Below are positions 11,391-23,597 of a DNA stretch of 64,000 nt, one piece after another. A model generated the notes under the pieces. That model did not search any database, was not told where the DNA came from, and worked only from the letters and a program-made list of their open reading frames with translations. Both the position numbers and the translations under genes were made by a program. The first letter of the stretch is position 1; the number at the start of each line of letters is the position of its first letter. This DNA comes from Carnegiea gigantea (taxonomy: Eukaryota; Streptophyta; Magnoliopsida; Caryophyllales; Cactaceae), in NCBI GenBank assembly GCA_029747015.1, contig JAKOGI010002738.1, forward strand, positions 1-64,000, in the 5' to 3' direction.

Positions 11391-12730
11391 CTAGAGTGCT
11401 GCTAGACAGTTTTGATTCCCTGGTAGCACTACTTCTATCTGAAGGGTATAAAGTTTCCTTAGAAGTCTCTTCTCCTGAGTAAGTAGGCAAGCTATAGAAC
11501 TAGTGGATTTTCTGCTCAAAGCATCGACCATCACATTTGCTTTACTAGGATGGTATTTGACCTCCATATCATAATCCTTTAGAAGCTTTAACCATCTTCT
11601 TTGCATCATATTTAACTCTTTTGGAGTAAAGATGTATTTCAGGCCTCTTATGATCGGTGTATATCTCTCACCTTACTCCATAGAGATAATGTCTCCAAAT
11701 CTTCAATACAAATATAACCGCAGCTAATTTTAGGTCATGTGTTAGGTAATTTTTCTCATATGGCTTCAATTGGCAAGAGGTATATTGATAACTCTACCTT
11801 TCTGCATTAGAACGCACCCCAATCCTTTCTTAGATGCATCACTATAGACCATAAATCCCTTATCGCCTTCAGGTATTGCTAGCACTGGTGCAGTTACCAG
11901 CTATTTCTTTAGTTCTTGAAAGCTGTTTTCACACTCTTCTGTCCATTCAAACTTATTGCTTTTTTGGAGTTGCTTAGTGATAGGCATGGCTAGCTTAGAG
12001 AATCCTTCTACAAATCTTCTGTAATATCCAGCCATACCTAGGAAGCTTTGCACTTCAAAGACATTCGTGGACCTTGGCCAATTCACAATTGCCTCTATTT
12101 TTGTAGGATCCACTGAAATGCCTTCTTGAGAGACCATGTGACCCAAAATGTGCATCTTCTTAAGCCAAAACTCCCATTTCTTCAGCTTGGCATAAAGTTT
12201 GCTCTTCAAGAGTTTTCAACACCATTCGTAGGAGATCTACATGTTCCTCTTTGGTTTTAAAATATACCAAGATATCATCGATGAAGACCACCATGAATTT
12301 ATCGAGGAAAGGTTTGAACACCCTGTTCATTAGGTCCATGAAGAATGTTGGGGCATTAGTTAGCCAAAATGGTAGCACTAAGAATTCATAGTGCCCATAT
12401 CGGGTTCGAAAGGCAGTTTTGCGTGCATCTTCCTTCTTAATTTTCAGTTGATGATACCCTGATCTCATATCAATCTTAGAGAATGCTGTAGAGCCTGCTA
12501 GTTGATCAGATAAATCATCAATCCTTGGGAGAGGATATTTGTTTTTGATGGTCACCTTATTCAGCTCTCAGTAATTGATACACAGTCATAAACTCCCATT
12601 CTTCTTTTTCACAAAAAGTACTGGGGCTCCCCATGGTAAGGCATTAGGTTGGATCAACCCTTTGTCTATTAGTTCTTGAAGTTAAGTCTTCAGCTCAGCA
12701 AGTTCAGCAGGAGCCATATGATAAGGGGTC
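11391..12730 (-). pseudogene. pol: reverse transcriptase and RNase H (broken)
   Basis: The reverse transcriptase starts near 12730 with AELAELK, has in-frame stops around 12690 and 12575, and is then open at 12160-12555 with [22 protein letters not shown] and the catalytic box [10 protein letters not shown] (codons near 12268-12285). A frameshift in the overlap 12160-12209 moves it to 11901-12209, which holds the thumb/connection region (GHMVSQEGI, VQSFLGMAGYYRRF). RNase H follows and ends in RRWLKLLKDYDMEVKYHPSK and DALSRK at 11391-11609. The piece between 11610 and 11900 is interrupted by several stops. Order and motifs are those of a chromovirus pol. The protein cannot be made as one chain. 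Confidence 0.92.
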
Positions 12731-12994
12731 TTAGACACTGGGGCAGTGCCTGGCACCAGATGTATTGTAAACTCAACTTCTCAATCAAGTGGCAACCCTG
12801 TCACTTCTTGAAATACATTTGGGAACTCTCTCACCACTAGAATCTCACTCAAGGCTGGCTCTTTTTGTTCTGTTATCTCAATTGCACATAGATAACCTTG
12901 ACACCTCTTTCTCAATATTTTGACATCTTACATGGCAGATATGGTTGGCGTGGTTTTTTGACAGCCATTTCCTTTAAATTTCATCCTCTCTCCT

Positions 12995-13333
12995 TCAGGG
13001 GTCGAGAAAGTGATTAGCTTTTTTTTCACAATCTATAGTCACTTTATGCTTAGTTAACCAATCCATCTCCAAAATAACATCCCATCCTTGCATTTCTAAT
13101 TGTACCAAATCAGCAGGGAGGGTTTTCCCTTCTACATTAACAGTACAATCTCTAATCATAAGAACAATATGATAGCTAGTTTCTAAAGGAGTGGTTACAT
13201 GAAGTTGTAAATCCATCTCATCAGGCTTACTGGCAAGTTTCTTTGCAAATTCAGAGTTCACAAAAGAGTGAGTATCGCTAGAATCAAATAAGATGCGAGC
13301 ATAAAGATAGTTAACAAGAAGAATACTAGACAC
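12995..13333 (-). pseudogene. pol: aspartic protease remnant
   Basis: This domain cuts the Gag-Pol polyprotein. The active-site stretch reads ARILFDSSDTHSFVNSEFA where gypsy proteases normally have a D-S/T-G triplet, so the glycine is replaced by serine and activity is unlikely. The second conserved block DVILEMDWLTKHKVTIDC (usually ending a protease domain as GMDWL) is present, with E in place of the glycine. It lies between gag (13471 onward) and reverse transcriptase, as expected. The frame is truncated at 12995 by a stop. Confidence 0.85.
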
Positions 13334-13470
13334 TATGTTAGCAGGTTCCTCGGTCTCTTCCCCTTCTAAGCAGAATACCTATCCTCCTGCTTGTGGCTTC
13401 TTGTTGCTTCTACTGCCTCCTGAGGAAGCACCAACTAGAGGGCGACCTCATTGTGCCGCTGGGTTATTCC

Positions 13471-14330
13471 CTACACCTGATCTCTGAGTATTACCCTGGT
13501 TGTTCCATGTGGCCTTCGGGTAATTGGCGGCCCTGTGGCCCATTTCGCCACATCCAAAGCACTGATCCGTAATGTCTTTGCATGGGCCATAGTGTTGACG
13601 CCCACACTGATAACATGTTCTCTTCTGTTGCCACTATGCGAGGTGTTTTCCTTTGTTCTATCCCTTTCCAGGTTTAAACTTCTTGAAGTTCCTATGTCCC
13701 TGCAAACTGGATCCTCTAGGGCCGAATTTTCTCTTTGCTTGGCCCTTGTCTCTATTTTCAATTTCAGTCTCATTCATGATGCGGGCTACTTTCACAGCCC
13801 TCTAGTACATTTCTTGAATATTGGCATAAGCATGCCCTGCTATTGTTTGCTTCACTTCCCCTTTTAGTCCTAGTTTGAAGTGGTCCATCCTCATTTTTTC
13901 GATGGCCAGTTGATTTGGTGCAAAATGGGTCAGCTCATTGAACTTTTCCACATATTCTATTATGCTCACTTCCTCTTGCTTCAAGTGTAGAAACTTCTGT
14001 TCCTTAGCTCTGCTCACATTTGAGGGGTAATATTGAGCATCCATCAAAGCTTTCAGTTGATCCCAAGTCAACGCTAGTTCACCTGTCCTAGGTTTTACTG
14101 TTCCACACCAGAATTTAGTTTCTTTCTCAAATTGAAAGGTGGCCAGATGCACGTTAAACCTCTCAGGGCATTCCATGATTTCAAATAGATTTTTCATTCT
14201 TCGAAGCCATTCCTCAGGGGTAGAGTCTTCCATAAGCATCCACCCAGCGCACCCACATTGTGCTGATTCATCGATAGCGCTCAGCTTGAGGCCTCTGGGT
14301 GAAGAAAAGTCTTATTTGGTGATGCTCTAG
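13471..14330 (-). pseudogene. gag: capsid and zinc-knuckle region (broken)
   Basis: Gag forms the virus-like particle and packages the RNA. The capsid part is open at 13802-14239, with TPEEWLRRMKNLFE, TWDQLKALMDAQYYP and EQKFLHLKQEEVSIIEYVEK, the standard retrotransposon gag domain. A frameshift near 13800 leads to the basic C-terminal part. In another frame at about 13515-13615 are two zinc knuckles, CYQCGRQHYGPC and CFGCGEMGHRAANY. The second ends in tyrosine where cysteine is usual. Upstream, 14240-14330 resembles gag N-terminus with stops. The plus-strand frames 13535-13867 and 14139-14330 are shadows. Confidence 0.9.
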
Positions 14331-14757
14331 TTGGTTCTTCTCAGATATAGTGGTGGGAAGGTTTTGGTGCTCGGCAGGTTGAATGAGTAAGGCTTGGATG
14401 AGTTGGCTAGTAACAATGCTTCTCTGGAGTGGAGTAAACCCTAAATGGTCTACTTGGTGCTCTGCTAGTAAGAGGAATTCTACCAGACCTTAATATGTAA
14501 AAGGGGCGTATGCCCCCATATGCAGAGTCCACTATCGCAAGGTGACCGCTACCTCCCTCTATCTCCCAGCCAAAGGTATCTTCCTTATGAATCTCACTAT
14601 CTAAAAGGTGATCCTATGAGGACCCCACCGGTTATGCATCCCCATTACTTGTCAAATATGACCGCATTCTAGGCAGCCCACCAAAAGGGTAGATAAACGT
14701 AATCGGCGATGTGGAAAACCATCCTACACCACCACTACAAGGATAAGTGGAGAACCA

Positions 14758-14832
<75 letters not shown>

Positions 14833-14995
14833 AATATATATATATATATATGTTATAGGTCATGCAATTAGTAATACAGGTAATACCAAGCAAGGCATGA
14901 TCACATAAGCATGTAAGTCACGTATTTCACACGCTGCACTCCTATTGTGATATCTAAATGCATAATGCAAGCCTATGGCTCTAATACTACCTAAA
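14331..14995. other. Leader of the Tekay-type element with a degenerate primer site
   Basis: This non-coding leader lies between LTR and gag. The bases next to the LTR (about 14975-14994, minus strand) read AGGTAGTATTAGAGCC, an altered version of the TGGTATCAGAGCC tRNA-Met primer site seen intact in the other elements of this window. The (TA)n microsatellite falls inside it. Confidence 0.7.
14761..14852. repeat. (TA)n microsatellite
   Basis: About 90 bp of nearly pure TA dinucleotides with two small interruptions near 14821 and 14832. It lies in the leader of the Tekay-type element. Confidence 0.97.
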
Positions 14996-16795
14996 TGTAG
15001 CACCCCAACCCGAGGAGGAGTCACACCGCCAGGATTCCTAAAGAAAATCCCTGAGGCTTTTGAAGTTGAGAAAGGGTAATAGTATTTAGATAGATATTTT
15101 GGAACAAAACTACAAGAGTTTCCCTTATTTTTGCAACATTTCATGGTTTTAACTCGGCTAAGGGTAACTTGTAAGATGGTAATAAGGCGAGGCAAGACAT
15201 AAGATGACTGGATTTACCACCACTGGCCACCCACCCAAGGTACTAACAGTCATACCAACCAAACACAAGGGTTATAACATTATATACAAAGGTACAGAGC
15301 CAACTATATGCGTATATATTCAATGATGAGCTTAAACAATTACAACATGGTAAAGCATTGAACACTTCACAGCAACTATACAATTGAGACTGGCAAAAAG
15401 GCTGCTGATAGGTCGGCATCAAAATAACTCCAAAATATCCTTTACACTTGCTTAAACTGGACCTGAAAAGGGAATAAGGAAAGGGATGTGCTACCACACA
15501 CTCAGTGAGTGTTTTTCAACTCCTTAAAAACCAAAACCATTTGCAGGCAATAATGATAAGTAGCAGTTACACAACATTTGTATATTACTAGCATATTAGG
15601 CAATCATCGCCCCCAAAGAAGAATAATCACTCCTGAGTTTCATATTAGCCACTCAAGCTAGTTTCCAGACCCTTAATAACCAAACTTCCTTAATAATCAA
15701 GCATTTAAGCACATGAGCAAGTAAGCAACAAGAATAGAGTAAAATGCTTTCAAATACGCATTCTGAAAACATAGTGACTCATGTTATATTCAAAAGAATA
15801 GTTTATAAATCACACTAACCTCTTCAAGGCTCATATTCTTTCTAAAAGTTCCTAAAATACGCACATTGGTAATAATTCAAATCACTTTCTCATTTATCAG
15901 GAAAATATCTTCTCTTTTTACGTATGAGATCTTATAACGTGCTAATTAGGGGAGATCGTCACTTGCTCTATATGAGGCCATAACTCACGCATCAAATTAT
16001 TCCCAAGGTATAATGTATTTTGGACCATTACTCTCGTCAGAGTCTTCTAGGGTTCCCACTTCTAGATTTATCTCCCTAGACATTAGGGTTGCTACAAACC
16101 GGATCTACTCCCTAGTCATTTGTCCACCCAAGCACTAATCTTGGCCATTAAAAATTGTATTAAACCCTCATAGGTTATAAAAAGTAGTTACTATCGCACA
16201 CAGTAAGTTTCACCTTCAAATGAATCACGAATCATTTCTCTTTAATAATTGCTTACTTAATTAAGATCATGCTTGTCTAGCTAAATAACCCATAGCCCTA
16301 CTAATGGTTTATGGTTCTTTCATTTCCAACATGAAATGCTTCTTAAAATCATAATGAGTCCACTAACTTGCAATTTTAAACTTAAAGTAATTGGCTAGCA
16401 TATGACTCAAAGTAAGTTTCATAATAAACACCTTCAGTTACCCTTTTCAGTTTGTTTCATTCCTTTTTTAAGCTCAAAGAAGGAGACATAACAAAGCAAA
16501 GCCTCAAAACATCTTCAAACTTGCTATTAGTTCGGTTTTTAACTTCCTAAACCTATTGACTATTCAATTAGGTCCTTCACCGAGTAGTTCGATGATTTAG
16601 GATCTTTTTGGACTACAAACATCTTAACAAACTAGCAGCCAACTGATGAACATTTAGAAATACTTGAAATTATGAAAGCAAGCTTTTAATGACCCTTTTG
16701 ACGATTTCTAAGTTCACAAATCTTTCACATAGCAGCATTTAGCAATTTCAAGAGGGTAAGGGGTTCACAAGTAGCACATTCATAATACTTCGCAG

Positions 16796-18330
16796 TAGAG
16801 GTGGGATACAAGGCGGGCGGGTCAACCTGTCCCATTGAACCACGGGCCGACGGGCCCCGTTACCGTGAACCGCATCGCACCGTGAAAGTAACGGGTGGGG
16901 CAGGGCGAGCTGCGGGGCAGTGCGCGGGTTCAGTACGGGGCGTGACGAGTTGACCTGTTTTAGGTAAAATTAAAAAAAAGGTAAATGGGAGACACTATGT
17001 CTGTGATAACATGAGAGAGAGATGGAGGGACATGCAAACAATAAAAGCGAGGATTTTGATGTGATGGATTCTGAATGAGTAACATTATAATGTTGACACA
17101 AACACGATAAGAGCAAAATAAGGAGATCGCGTAAGGGAAACAACTTATATGGGGGAAAAAATAGCACAACAAACTCCCAAAAACAATAATGAACAGATGA
17201 TTTGATTTGAATTTTAAATTTTGAGCTCAAATATGTAGCTCTAAAAATGACTACTAAGTTACGGCATGATTTGAATTCTATTAAATGAGTACTAACTAAC
17301 GGCATGATTTAAAATTAGCAGTTAACTTTATTAAAAATGAGTACTAACTAACGACGTGATTTAAAATTAGCATTTAATTTTATTAAAAATGAGTACTAAC
17401 TAAAGACATTATGAGTAAACTAAAGGTTGTAATTATTAAATTAGTAAATAATAACTTATATCTATAGTAGAATATATTTAAGTATAATTATTACTACCGG
17501 TCTCATCTCTATTTGGATGAAGAGGGGGTCTTGTTGGTTGGGGTCCAGTTGTATGGCCGATGGATTGCGAATTGGGTTGTTGCAGCTCAGCTTGATGCTA
17601 AGTATTCGATTGGGTAGCATCTCCATCAACTTCAACATCATGTTGACTTTGAACCGATTCATAGCCTGCTAATTGCTCAAAATGCCGTATCTCTTCTTGT
17701 AATCTTAGCATATTCACATATTTATCCAAGTTAGATAATTTTTTCAATGTCTACAAGAATTACAAATATATAAAATTATAATTAATATTGGAACTATCGA
17801 AATCTAAGAATCACAAATTATATTTTTTTCTCCAAAATTTACAAACATATTTCTAAAAATCATAGTTATGAAACTTATAAAATACACAAAAATGAACATG
17901 AAACTTCTAAATGACATTAATATATACATGTAAAATTAAACACGAATTTTATGATTAAATTATATTTGTATTTTACGATTAATACACATAAAATAAATTG
18001 GTACTTATCAACTTGTCATAATTAATGACAAATTAACAAAATAAATAATACAAAAGAACGTATTTAAAAAAATGCATGGAGCTTGTGGGCTGGGTAAGGG
18101 TCGGTTCGCGAGCCAGTTATGGGTTGGTTCATGGGCCGGGTACGGGATGGTTATTTGGGCTGGGCCGAGCGGTTACATAAACTCGTTTCCCCCTCCACCC
18201 ACCCCGACCCATGTCCCACATGGGTACGGGTCGGATTGACGTGTACCCTGTTCACCACGGGCCCGGACCGGTTCAAAAGCTGGCCGAGTGCGGGTGGGCC
18301 CGGGTTGAATCGGCCCACATCCTACCTCTA
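16796..18330. mobile_element. Non-autonomous hAT transposon, 1.5 kb
   Basis: A perfect 8-bp TSD, cttcgcag, flanks it (16788-16795 and 18331-18338). The termini are inverted: TAGAGGTGGGAT at the left, and TAGAGGTAGGAT reading in from the right. The outer 130-250 bp at both ends are GC-rich with words such as GGGCCG and ACCGTGAAC in inverted arrangement, while the centre is AT-rich. The partner LTR has one uninterrupted copy of the target. On the minus strand, about 17607-17755 holds a short open frame (LRLQEEIRHFEQLAGYESVQ) preceded by a possible splice acceptor; it could be a remnant of transposase or a captured exon. No intact transposase is present. Confidence 0.92.
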
Positions 18331-19437
18331 CTTCGCAGGAATAGTTTTAGCAGAATCTACTTTAATATTCCAAACACTTCGCAATCCACACGATTGCTAT
18401 TAACATCAAACCTAAGCTCCCTTCTCACACAACACCGGCCACAAAAACCTCGAATCACTCGTTAGTTCCACCTCAAACCATCCAACTATTAAACTCGGTT
18501 CAGTATCACAATAATTCAATCGTTTAATTCGCAAACCAACATCCATACGCGTAGCATTTTTATGTAATCACCACACACAGAATATAAACATATACAAACT
18601 GATCTAGCAATAACATTTAGGCATAATTCAATTTGCTCCACAATTTCCTCAAATTGCCCAGTTAGCATCCTATGGGCATACCATTCACATGCAACCTTCA
18701 AAACAAAATTTAGGCATAATAAAACTGAATTGACAACAACTTTAACGCATAATTTTGCTTGTTCCCCGATTCTCCAAACTGACTGGTCGTAAAGTCACGC
18801 ATCAACTCAACATGCAAGACTCCCAAATTAGCATCATCATCATATTTACCTAATTTCAGTTCGAATTCCTCCAATTATTGATAATTAACTCAAATTCAAT
18901 ATGAACTAACCATAATCAGTAAAATTTGTTGAAATTAGTAATAATTAGGAGGAAGAGAAACCCCACCTTGATTCCAAGCTAGAGGCTCATTGAAAGGCTG
19001 CTGGGCTCGACTTTGAGTGCTGGAAAAATCCCAATTTTCGACCAACCTTGCTCACTGATCACACGAACAGACCCCAGACCATGCCCAATCCCACACGAAT
19101 CGAACCCCAAATTCAATCAAACACTCATTTGCTGACTTGAAGTTGTGGTGAATGTTTGGTGTTGCAAATCACTCCCAATTTATAGAGATAATCGGGCAGC
19201 TAGAGACAAGCTTGCATGGCCAACTTTGGGCATGCATTCGGTGCTTCAAATCACTGCCCAAATCCACCAAAAATGTGGTGCTTCTTCTCTGATTTGCCCA
19301 GATTTCGCACTAGAGGTTTGTTAGCTTTTGGGTGAGGTTGGATGAAGGGAGATGCAAGTTGGGTGAGGCGAAAATTGGGTAGAATTCTGGTGCTTGAGCC
19401 GCGTGTATGGAGGAGAAGGAGATGAAGAAAATGAATA

Positions 19438-19440
<3 letters not shown>

Positions 19441-19476
<36 letters not shown>
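19441..19476. repeat. (GA)n microsatellite
   Basis: An uninterrupted GA run near the U3 end of the right LTR. The partner LTR has only a short GAGAGA at the same place (near 9361), so it expanded after insertion. It creates the serine/leucine-rich frames around 19310-19503. Confidence 0.95.
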
Positions 19477-19479
<3 letters not shown>

Positions 19480-19993
19480 GGGCTCGGGGGGGTCGCATGC
19501 CACGGAGGAGGAAAAGCCAGACTTAAGTCTGGTGGCACTTTGACGAAAATGCCCCTCGTCCCTTTTTCTTTTTTTTTGTTTCGAACTTGCCCAATAACTA
19601 ACACCGCTAGTCTGATCTCGTACTTCATACTCTAACCCGAGTCGATAATACGATCTTTCGCAATTATTCGTTTTCCCAAATACATCAAGGTTCGATTTAA
19701 TAAAAACAAAATTAATTTGAAGGTTGACAATCTAATCGTATTCGAGTATCTACTCAATTTAATATCCGTTAATAATTCTTATGAACGCTTATTAAAATCA
19801 TTGAAAAATTTTCAAACTAATAATAATAATATTATTAATAGTGACAATAATATTCTTTTTAATAAAATTATCGTTCACGCAAGCACATCAATAAATATTT
19901 AATTCATATCATTTATAAAATACGATTTTATAACATCATAAGGCAAGACAGTCAGCTTAACGTAAAAATAAAGAACGCGGGTATTACATATAT

Positions 19994-22920
19994 CTTACAT
20001 CAAAGATAAATAAAAAGAAATTAAAGAAAAAAGGAACTTGAATTAAAAGTGTACTAACTAATATTTAGCGACCTATTATAAATTTTTCTAAAGTATATAA
20101 CGCAAAACATGTTGAAATGAAACCTGACTATTTCCAGAGTTTTTGGCCAATCGAAAGCGAAATTCTAGGTATAGGCTGCGGCAAAATGATGGACTAGCAT
20201 TATAGAGGATGTCACAGGAATCACATTAAGCCAAATACATTCAACTATAGTTTAATTCAAAAATAGAATACTGTGTTCAATCAGTTACTGCTGAACAACT
20301 TCTAACAAAATCCGTTCAATCAAATAGTTGCGTATTATTGAACTACCTAATATTAATAAGTACAATTACCTATATTTACTATCATATATAGGCGACAAAC
20401 ACTTAGAATATGGTAATCAAAGTAATTTGCTATCAAATCTTTAAACTCTTTTTAGTGAGTTCAACCAAACAAGTTCTTTTTTTTTTTTTTTGGGTTTATA
20501 AAAATGCTATCCTTCACCCTGTATTTATATGCCTTAAATAAAACATAAAATACATACTTCATCCACCTCATTTTTATGTTCCTATATGAAAAAAAATAAT
20601 TTAATAGATTTATATGCCGATCAATATATAATTACTATGGTATAGAGATGATGCAAATTCATTGGTTAGCTATGCATTTAATGAGTACTTTGGCAGATAA
20701 ATTTGGGAACAAAAAGTTTTGATTAGAACCATACAAATGGGGCAAAGGGAACACTTGCGTTGCCATTTTAGATAGAATAATAAAATAGATGGGAAGAGAA
20801 ATTAGGAAAATGAACGCTGGGTGACCACACATTGAAAGAAAGATTGGCCGGTGAAAAATAGTTTTTGGATGTATCTAAGAAAAATGGAGGAATGGAGCGA
20901 GTAATAGAGATGGAAAAAGATTAATTTTTGTCATAGAAGGTAAGGTTTTGTTATATTTCATCTTGGTATTTACAATTATGCATCTTATAATAATTATAAA
21001 TTATTAAAAGCTGTAGCAATCTAAAGTATGGCTAGTTAACATTTAAATGGATTAATAGTGATACATATATCCACAAAGTATAGCTCACAGTCTAGGTGAC
21101 CAATTCCTAAAAACTCTATTGTTATGGAGAAGTCATAGAATAAGTGACCTCATGAGAAGTACGTCTCATAGAATGGGTGATGACAACTCTCTTATAGGAT
21201 GGGTGAGCTTTGTTAGCAATTCTCTCATAAGATGGGTGAGCTTTGTTATAGCATTTAACCTATCCATCTTAATTACTTTAGAAATTCAGCAAAGTTAAGC
21301 ACTGCGTTTTAATTTGAAATTTGAAATACTTAGGTAATCATAGGCTGAGACAATAAAGTAAGGTTTTATAGTGCTTCATATAAAATCATTCAATATCCAT
21401 AAATAAATATAAAGCAACATATTTACAAAAATAATTACAAGTTATATTCTTCACAGAGGTTATTAATAAAAACTATTTTGTATAACTTACTTTTGCCTAC
21501 ATTGTGTAAATAAAACGATAAGGTCAATAAATAAAATTAAAGAAAATGAACACATAAGTACATATTAATTAATATGAGTGAAATTTATAATTTTCTAAAT
21601 AATATAATAAGAAATTACTAAAAGAAAAATAGAGTAAAATAAATGCAGAGTTGTGTTTAGCTGGTCTTATATAGGTAGAATGTAGGAAAGAGGCCCAACC
21701 AAGAACCCAATTACTTGAAATTTCCAAATGGGAGTGAGTTGGGATTTTTTTTGGGAATAAAAACAGGGAAAAGAATTAAAATAAAACAAGAAAAAAAATC
21801 TGGGCAAGTTTTTCTATAAGAGGCCAAGGCAAGTTGCTTTTCTCTGTTACCTTCACCACGCACAACGGTCAAAGGCCCCCTCCCCTACGTCTACCTATGC
21901 TTGACCCTGCTGCCAACGGCGTGCGCCGCCTGTCGCCATTGCCGGCACCTGCTCCAGCTGCGGCTCCCCCCTTTCTCCACTCCTTTTGCGTTGGTCTCGG
22001 GTGTTTGTAAAGTCCCAAGCTCGTCTTCCCTTGTCTTCATCATTTACTTCCTTAATTTAATTGGGAAATTGTATTCCATTAATATTATAAGAGTGTTGTT
22101 GCCACAAATGTGAGGTTATGGTGATAATTTTTGGGTTTGGATTGTCTGGACATTTGTGGGTTGGAAGAATGAGTTTTGAGTGTGTTAGTTAAATTGAGTT
22201 CATGAGTTGATTAAGTTGGCTTTTAAGGTAGTTTGGTTGTGTTAGTGAGAAATTGTTGGTGGGTATGTGTGTTAGAATTCTTGCCATTGAACGGTTGAAG
22301 GGGTTAAAGAAGACTTGAGAATGATGATGGCGGAGGAGGGAAAATACTATTTTTGGGATTTTGAAATTAAGTACACATGAATTTTGAGGTTTGATTTGGA
22401 AAGTTCGAACGGTGTTTTAGTATGAAACTTGAGTGATTGTAGTGAATAGTGATTAAAAGTAAATATGGAGCTTGAGGTTGAAGAAGGGAAAGGAGGGAAA
22501 TGCTAATTTTGGGGCTTTTGAAATAAATTAGCTTAATATGAATTTTGGTGTTTAATTTGAGGAAATTGAAGTGGAATTTTTCTATCAAAATTTAGTGAAT
22601 TTAATGATTTAAGAGCAGTAGTGGGCTTTATGTTGTAGCCTAATCAAAGTAGTGATGTTCTTAAGTCTAATTAGTGTGAAAAATGATTTTTAAGTGTAAA
22701 TATCCACCATGGAAATAATTAGAAAGTGAGCTTTGCGTACATTGGTTAATGAGGCACCTAATTCTTACTGGTTCAATCAAGTAAGGGATAGCTAAAATAC
22801 ACCAAGGTCTTAGACATTAGCGCCTTTCATAATTTGATTTTGCTTAGTTTCACTTCCTTTGTGACAACCCACTAAAGTATGAAAGGTGGATACAGGAATA
22901 AAAAAGTACTATCTATAAAC
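19994..22920. other. AT-rich intergenic DNA with one GC-rich patch
   Basis: I see no gene here. Near 21150-21245 a phrase like tctcataagatgggtgagctttg recurs three times in varied form. Around 21865-22030 the base composition turns GC-rich (gccaacggcgtgcgccgcct), ending near a possible splice donor (gtttgtaaag). This could be the first exon of an unknown gene or a transposon leader, but the frame at 21901-22113 has no recognisable similarity and I do not call it. Confidence 0.5.
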
Positions 22921-22924
22921 GAAG

Positions 22925-23070
22925 GATACAACAACACCAACAACTTCCAGCATAGGTCTCGCTTTAGCGGGGTTTGGAGAGATGCAAATTTAGGCAACCT
23001 TACCCCTATATACATGACTGCAGTAGAGGGGCCGTTTCTAATAGATCCATATAAAAAGTTTTAAGAAAAT
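22925..23070 (-). mobile_element. SINE fragment (3' part, plant TTG-tail type)
   Basis: Read on the minus strand it gives AGAAACGGCCCCTCTAC, then GGGGTAAGGTTGCCTA, CTCCAAACCCCGCT and a tail of GTTGTTGGTGTTGTTG. This order (AAACaGCCTCTCT, GGGGTAAGGtTGCGTA, CCAGACCCC, GGG, TTG repeats) is that of a widespread family of plant tRNA-derived SINEs. The tRNA-like head with boxes A and B is not recognisable, so this copy is probably 5'-truncated. It does not code. Confidence 0.65.
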
Positions 23071-23076
23071 ATTTAG

Positions 23077-23422
23077 ATGTTGAAAATCAGTGGATAAAAT
23101 ACTTTAGCAAACACAAGACCTAAATACTTAAAATAATATAAGTTAACATCAATAATATATGAGGGGTAAGAGTTTTGCGTACCTTGAGCAACAAACGGCG
23201 ACATACTACTAATCTGGTCAATATTAGTCTACAACCAAACAATTGAAGATGGAAGGAGGGAACCACAGTTGTAAAGAGGCTACGACTCAAGCAAACAGAG
23301 GTGCAATAATAACATCCATACAAAGAGCAATTTACTAGCCTATAGGATTGCATCATACGCTGGAAAGAATAATAGCTAGTAGAACATGATAACAATCACT
23401 ACTCAATCAAAAGCTAAAGGAA
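23077..23422. other. Intergenic DNA, no feature seen
   Basis: A minus-strand frame at 23120-23395 has no recognisable domain and odd composition. I treat it as chance. Confidence 0.5.
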
Positions 23423-23597
23423 GGACACAATATAACTAACTTAATGAATCACTTCATTTCTCATCTTATCTTCTATGAGTCCAACTCCTACTTTCCCTCT
23501 AATCACTTCATTCCTAATACCAATAACACCACCACCACCACCACCACCATCACCACAAAGGGGGGGGGGGGGGGACACAATATAACTAACTTAATGA
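23423..23597. repeat. 25-bp direct repeat flanking a CAC/poly-G microsatellite
   Basis: The sequence ggacacaatataactaactt(aatga) occurs at 23423-23447 and again at 23573-23597, 150 bp apart. The second copy directly follows a (CAC)n stretch (about 23528-23557) and a run of 15 G (23560-23574). The arrangement looks like a local duplication by replication slippage or a template switch. Confidence 0.85.

Larger units (their letters stand above)
6480..19988 (-). mobile_element. Full-length decayed Ty3/gypsy chromovirus (Tekay/Del-type)
   Basis: Long LTRs (6480-9891 and 14996-19988) share the start ...ACCCCAACCCGAGGAGG and the end GGGTATTACA. The whole is flanked by the perfect TSD tatat (6475-6479 and 19989-19993). 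The 5.1-kb interior encodes, in minus-strand order, gag with zinc knuckles, protease, reverse transcriptase, RNase H, integrase and a C-terminal chromodomain. Chromodomain plus LTRs over 3 kb point to the Tekay/Del lineage. Every domain is cut by stops or frameshifts, so the element is inactive. The left LTR begins TATAAC instead of TGTAAC, a damaged terminus. A hAT element enlarges the right LTR. Confidence 0.92.
14996..19988 (-). repeat. LTR (5' LTR of the Tekay-type element), enlarged by a hAT insertion
   Basis: It starts tgtagcaccccaacccgagg and ends gggtattaca, followed by the TSD tatat. After removing 16796-18330 plus one TSD copy it is colinear with 6480-9891. The LTRs have many substitutions between them, which fits an old insertion. 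Small frames such as 18516-18701 merely mirror 8438-8623 in the partner LTR. Confidence 0.92.
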
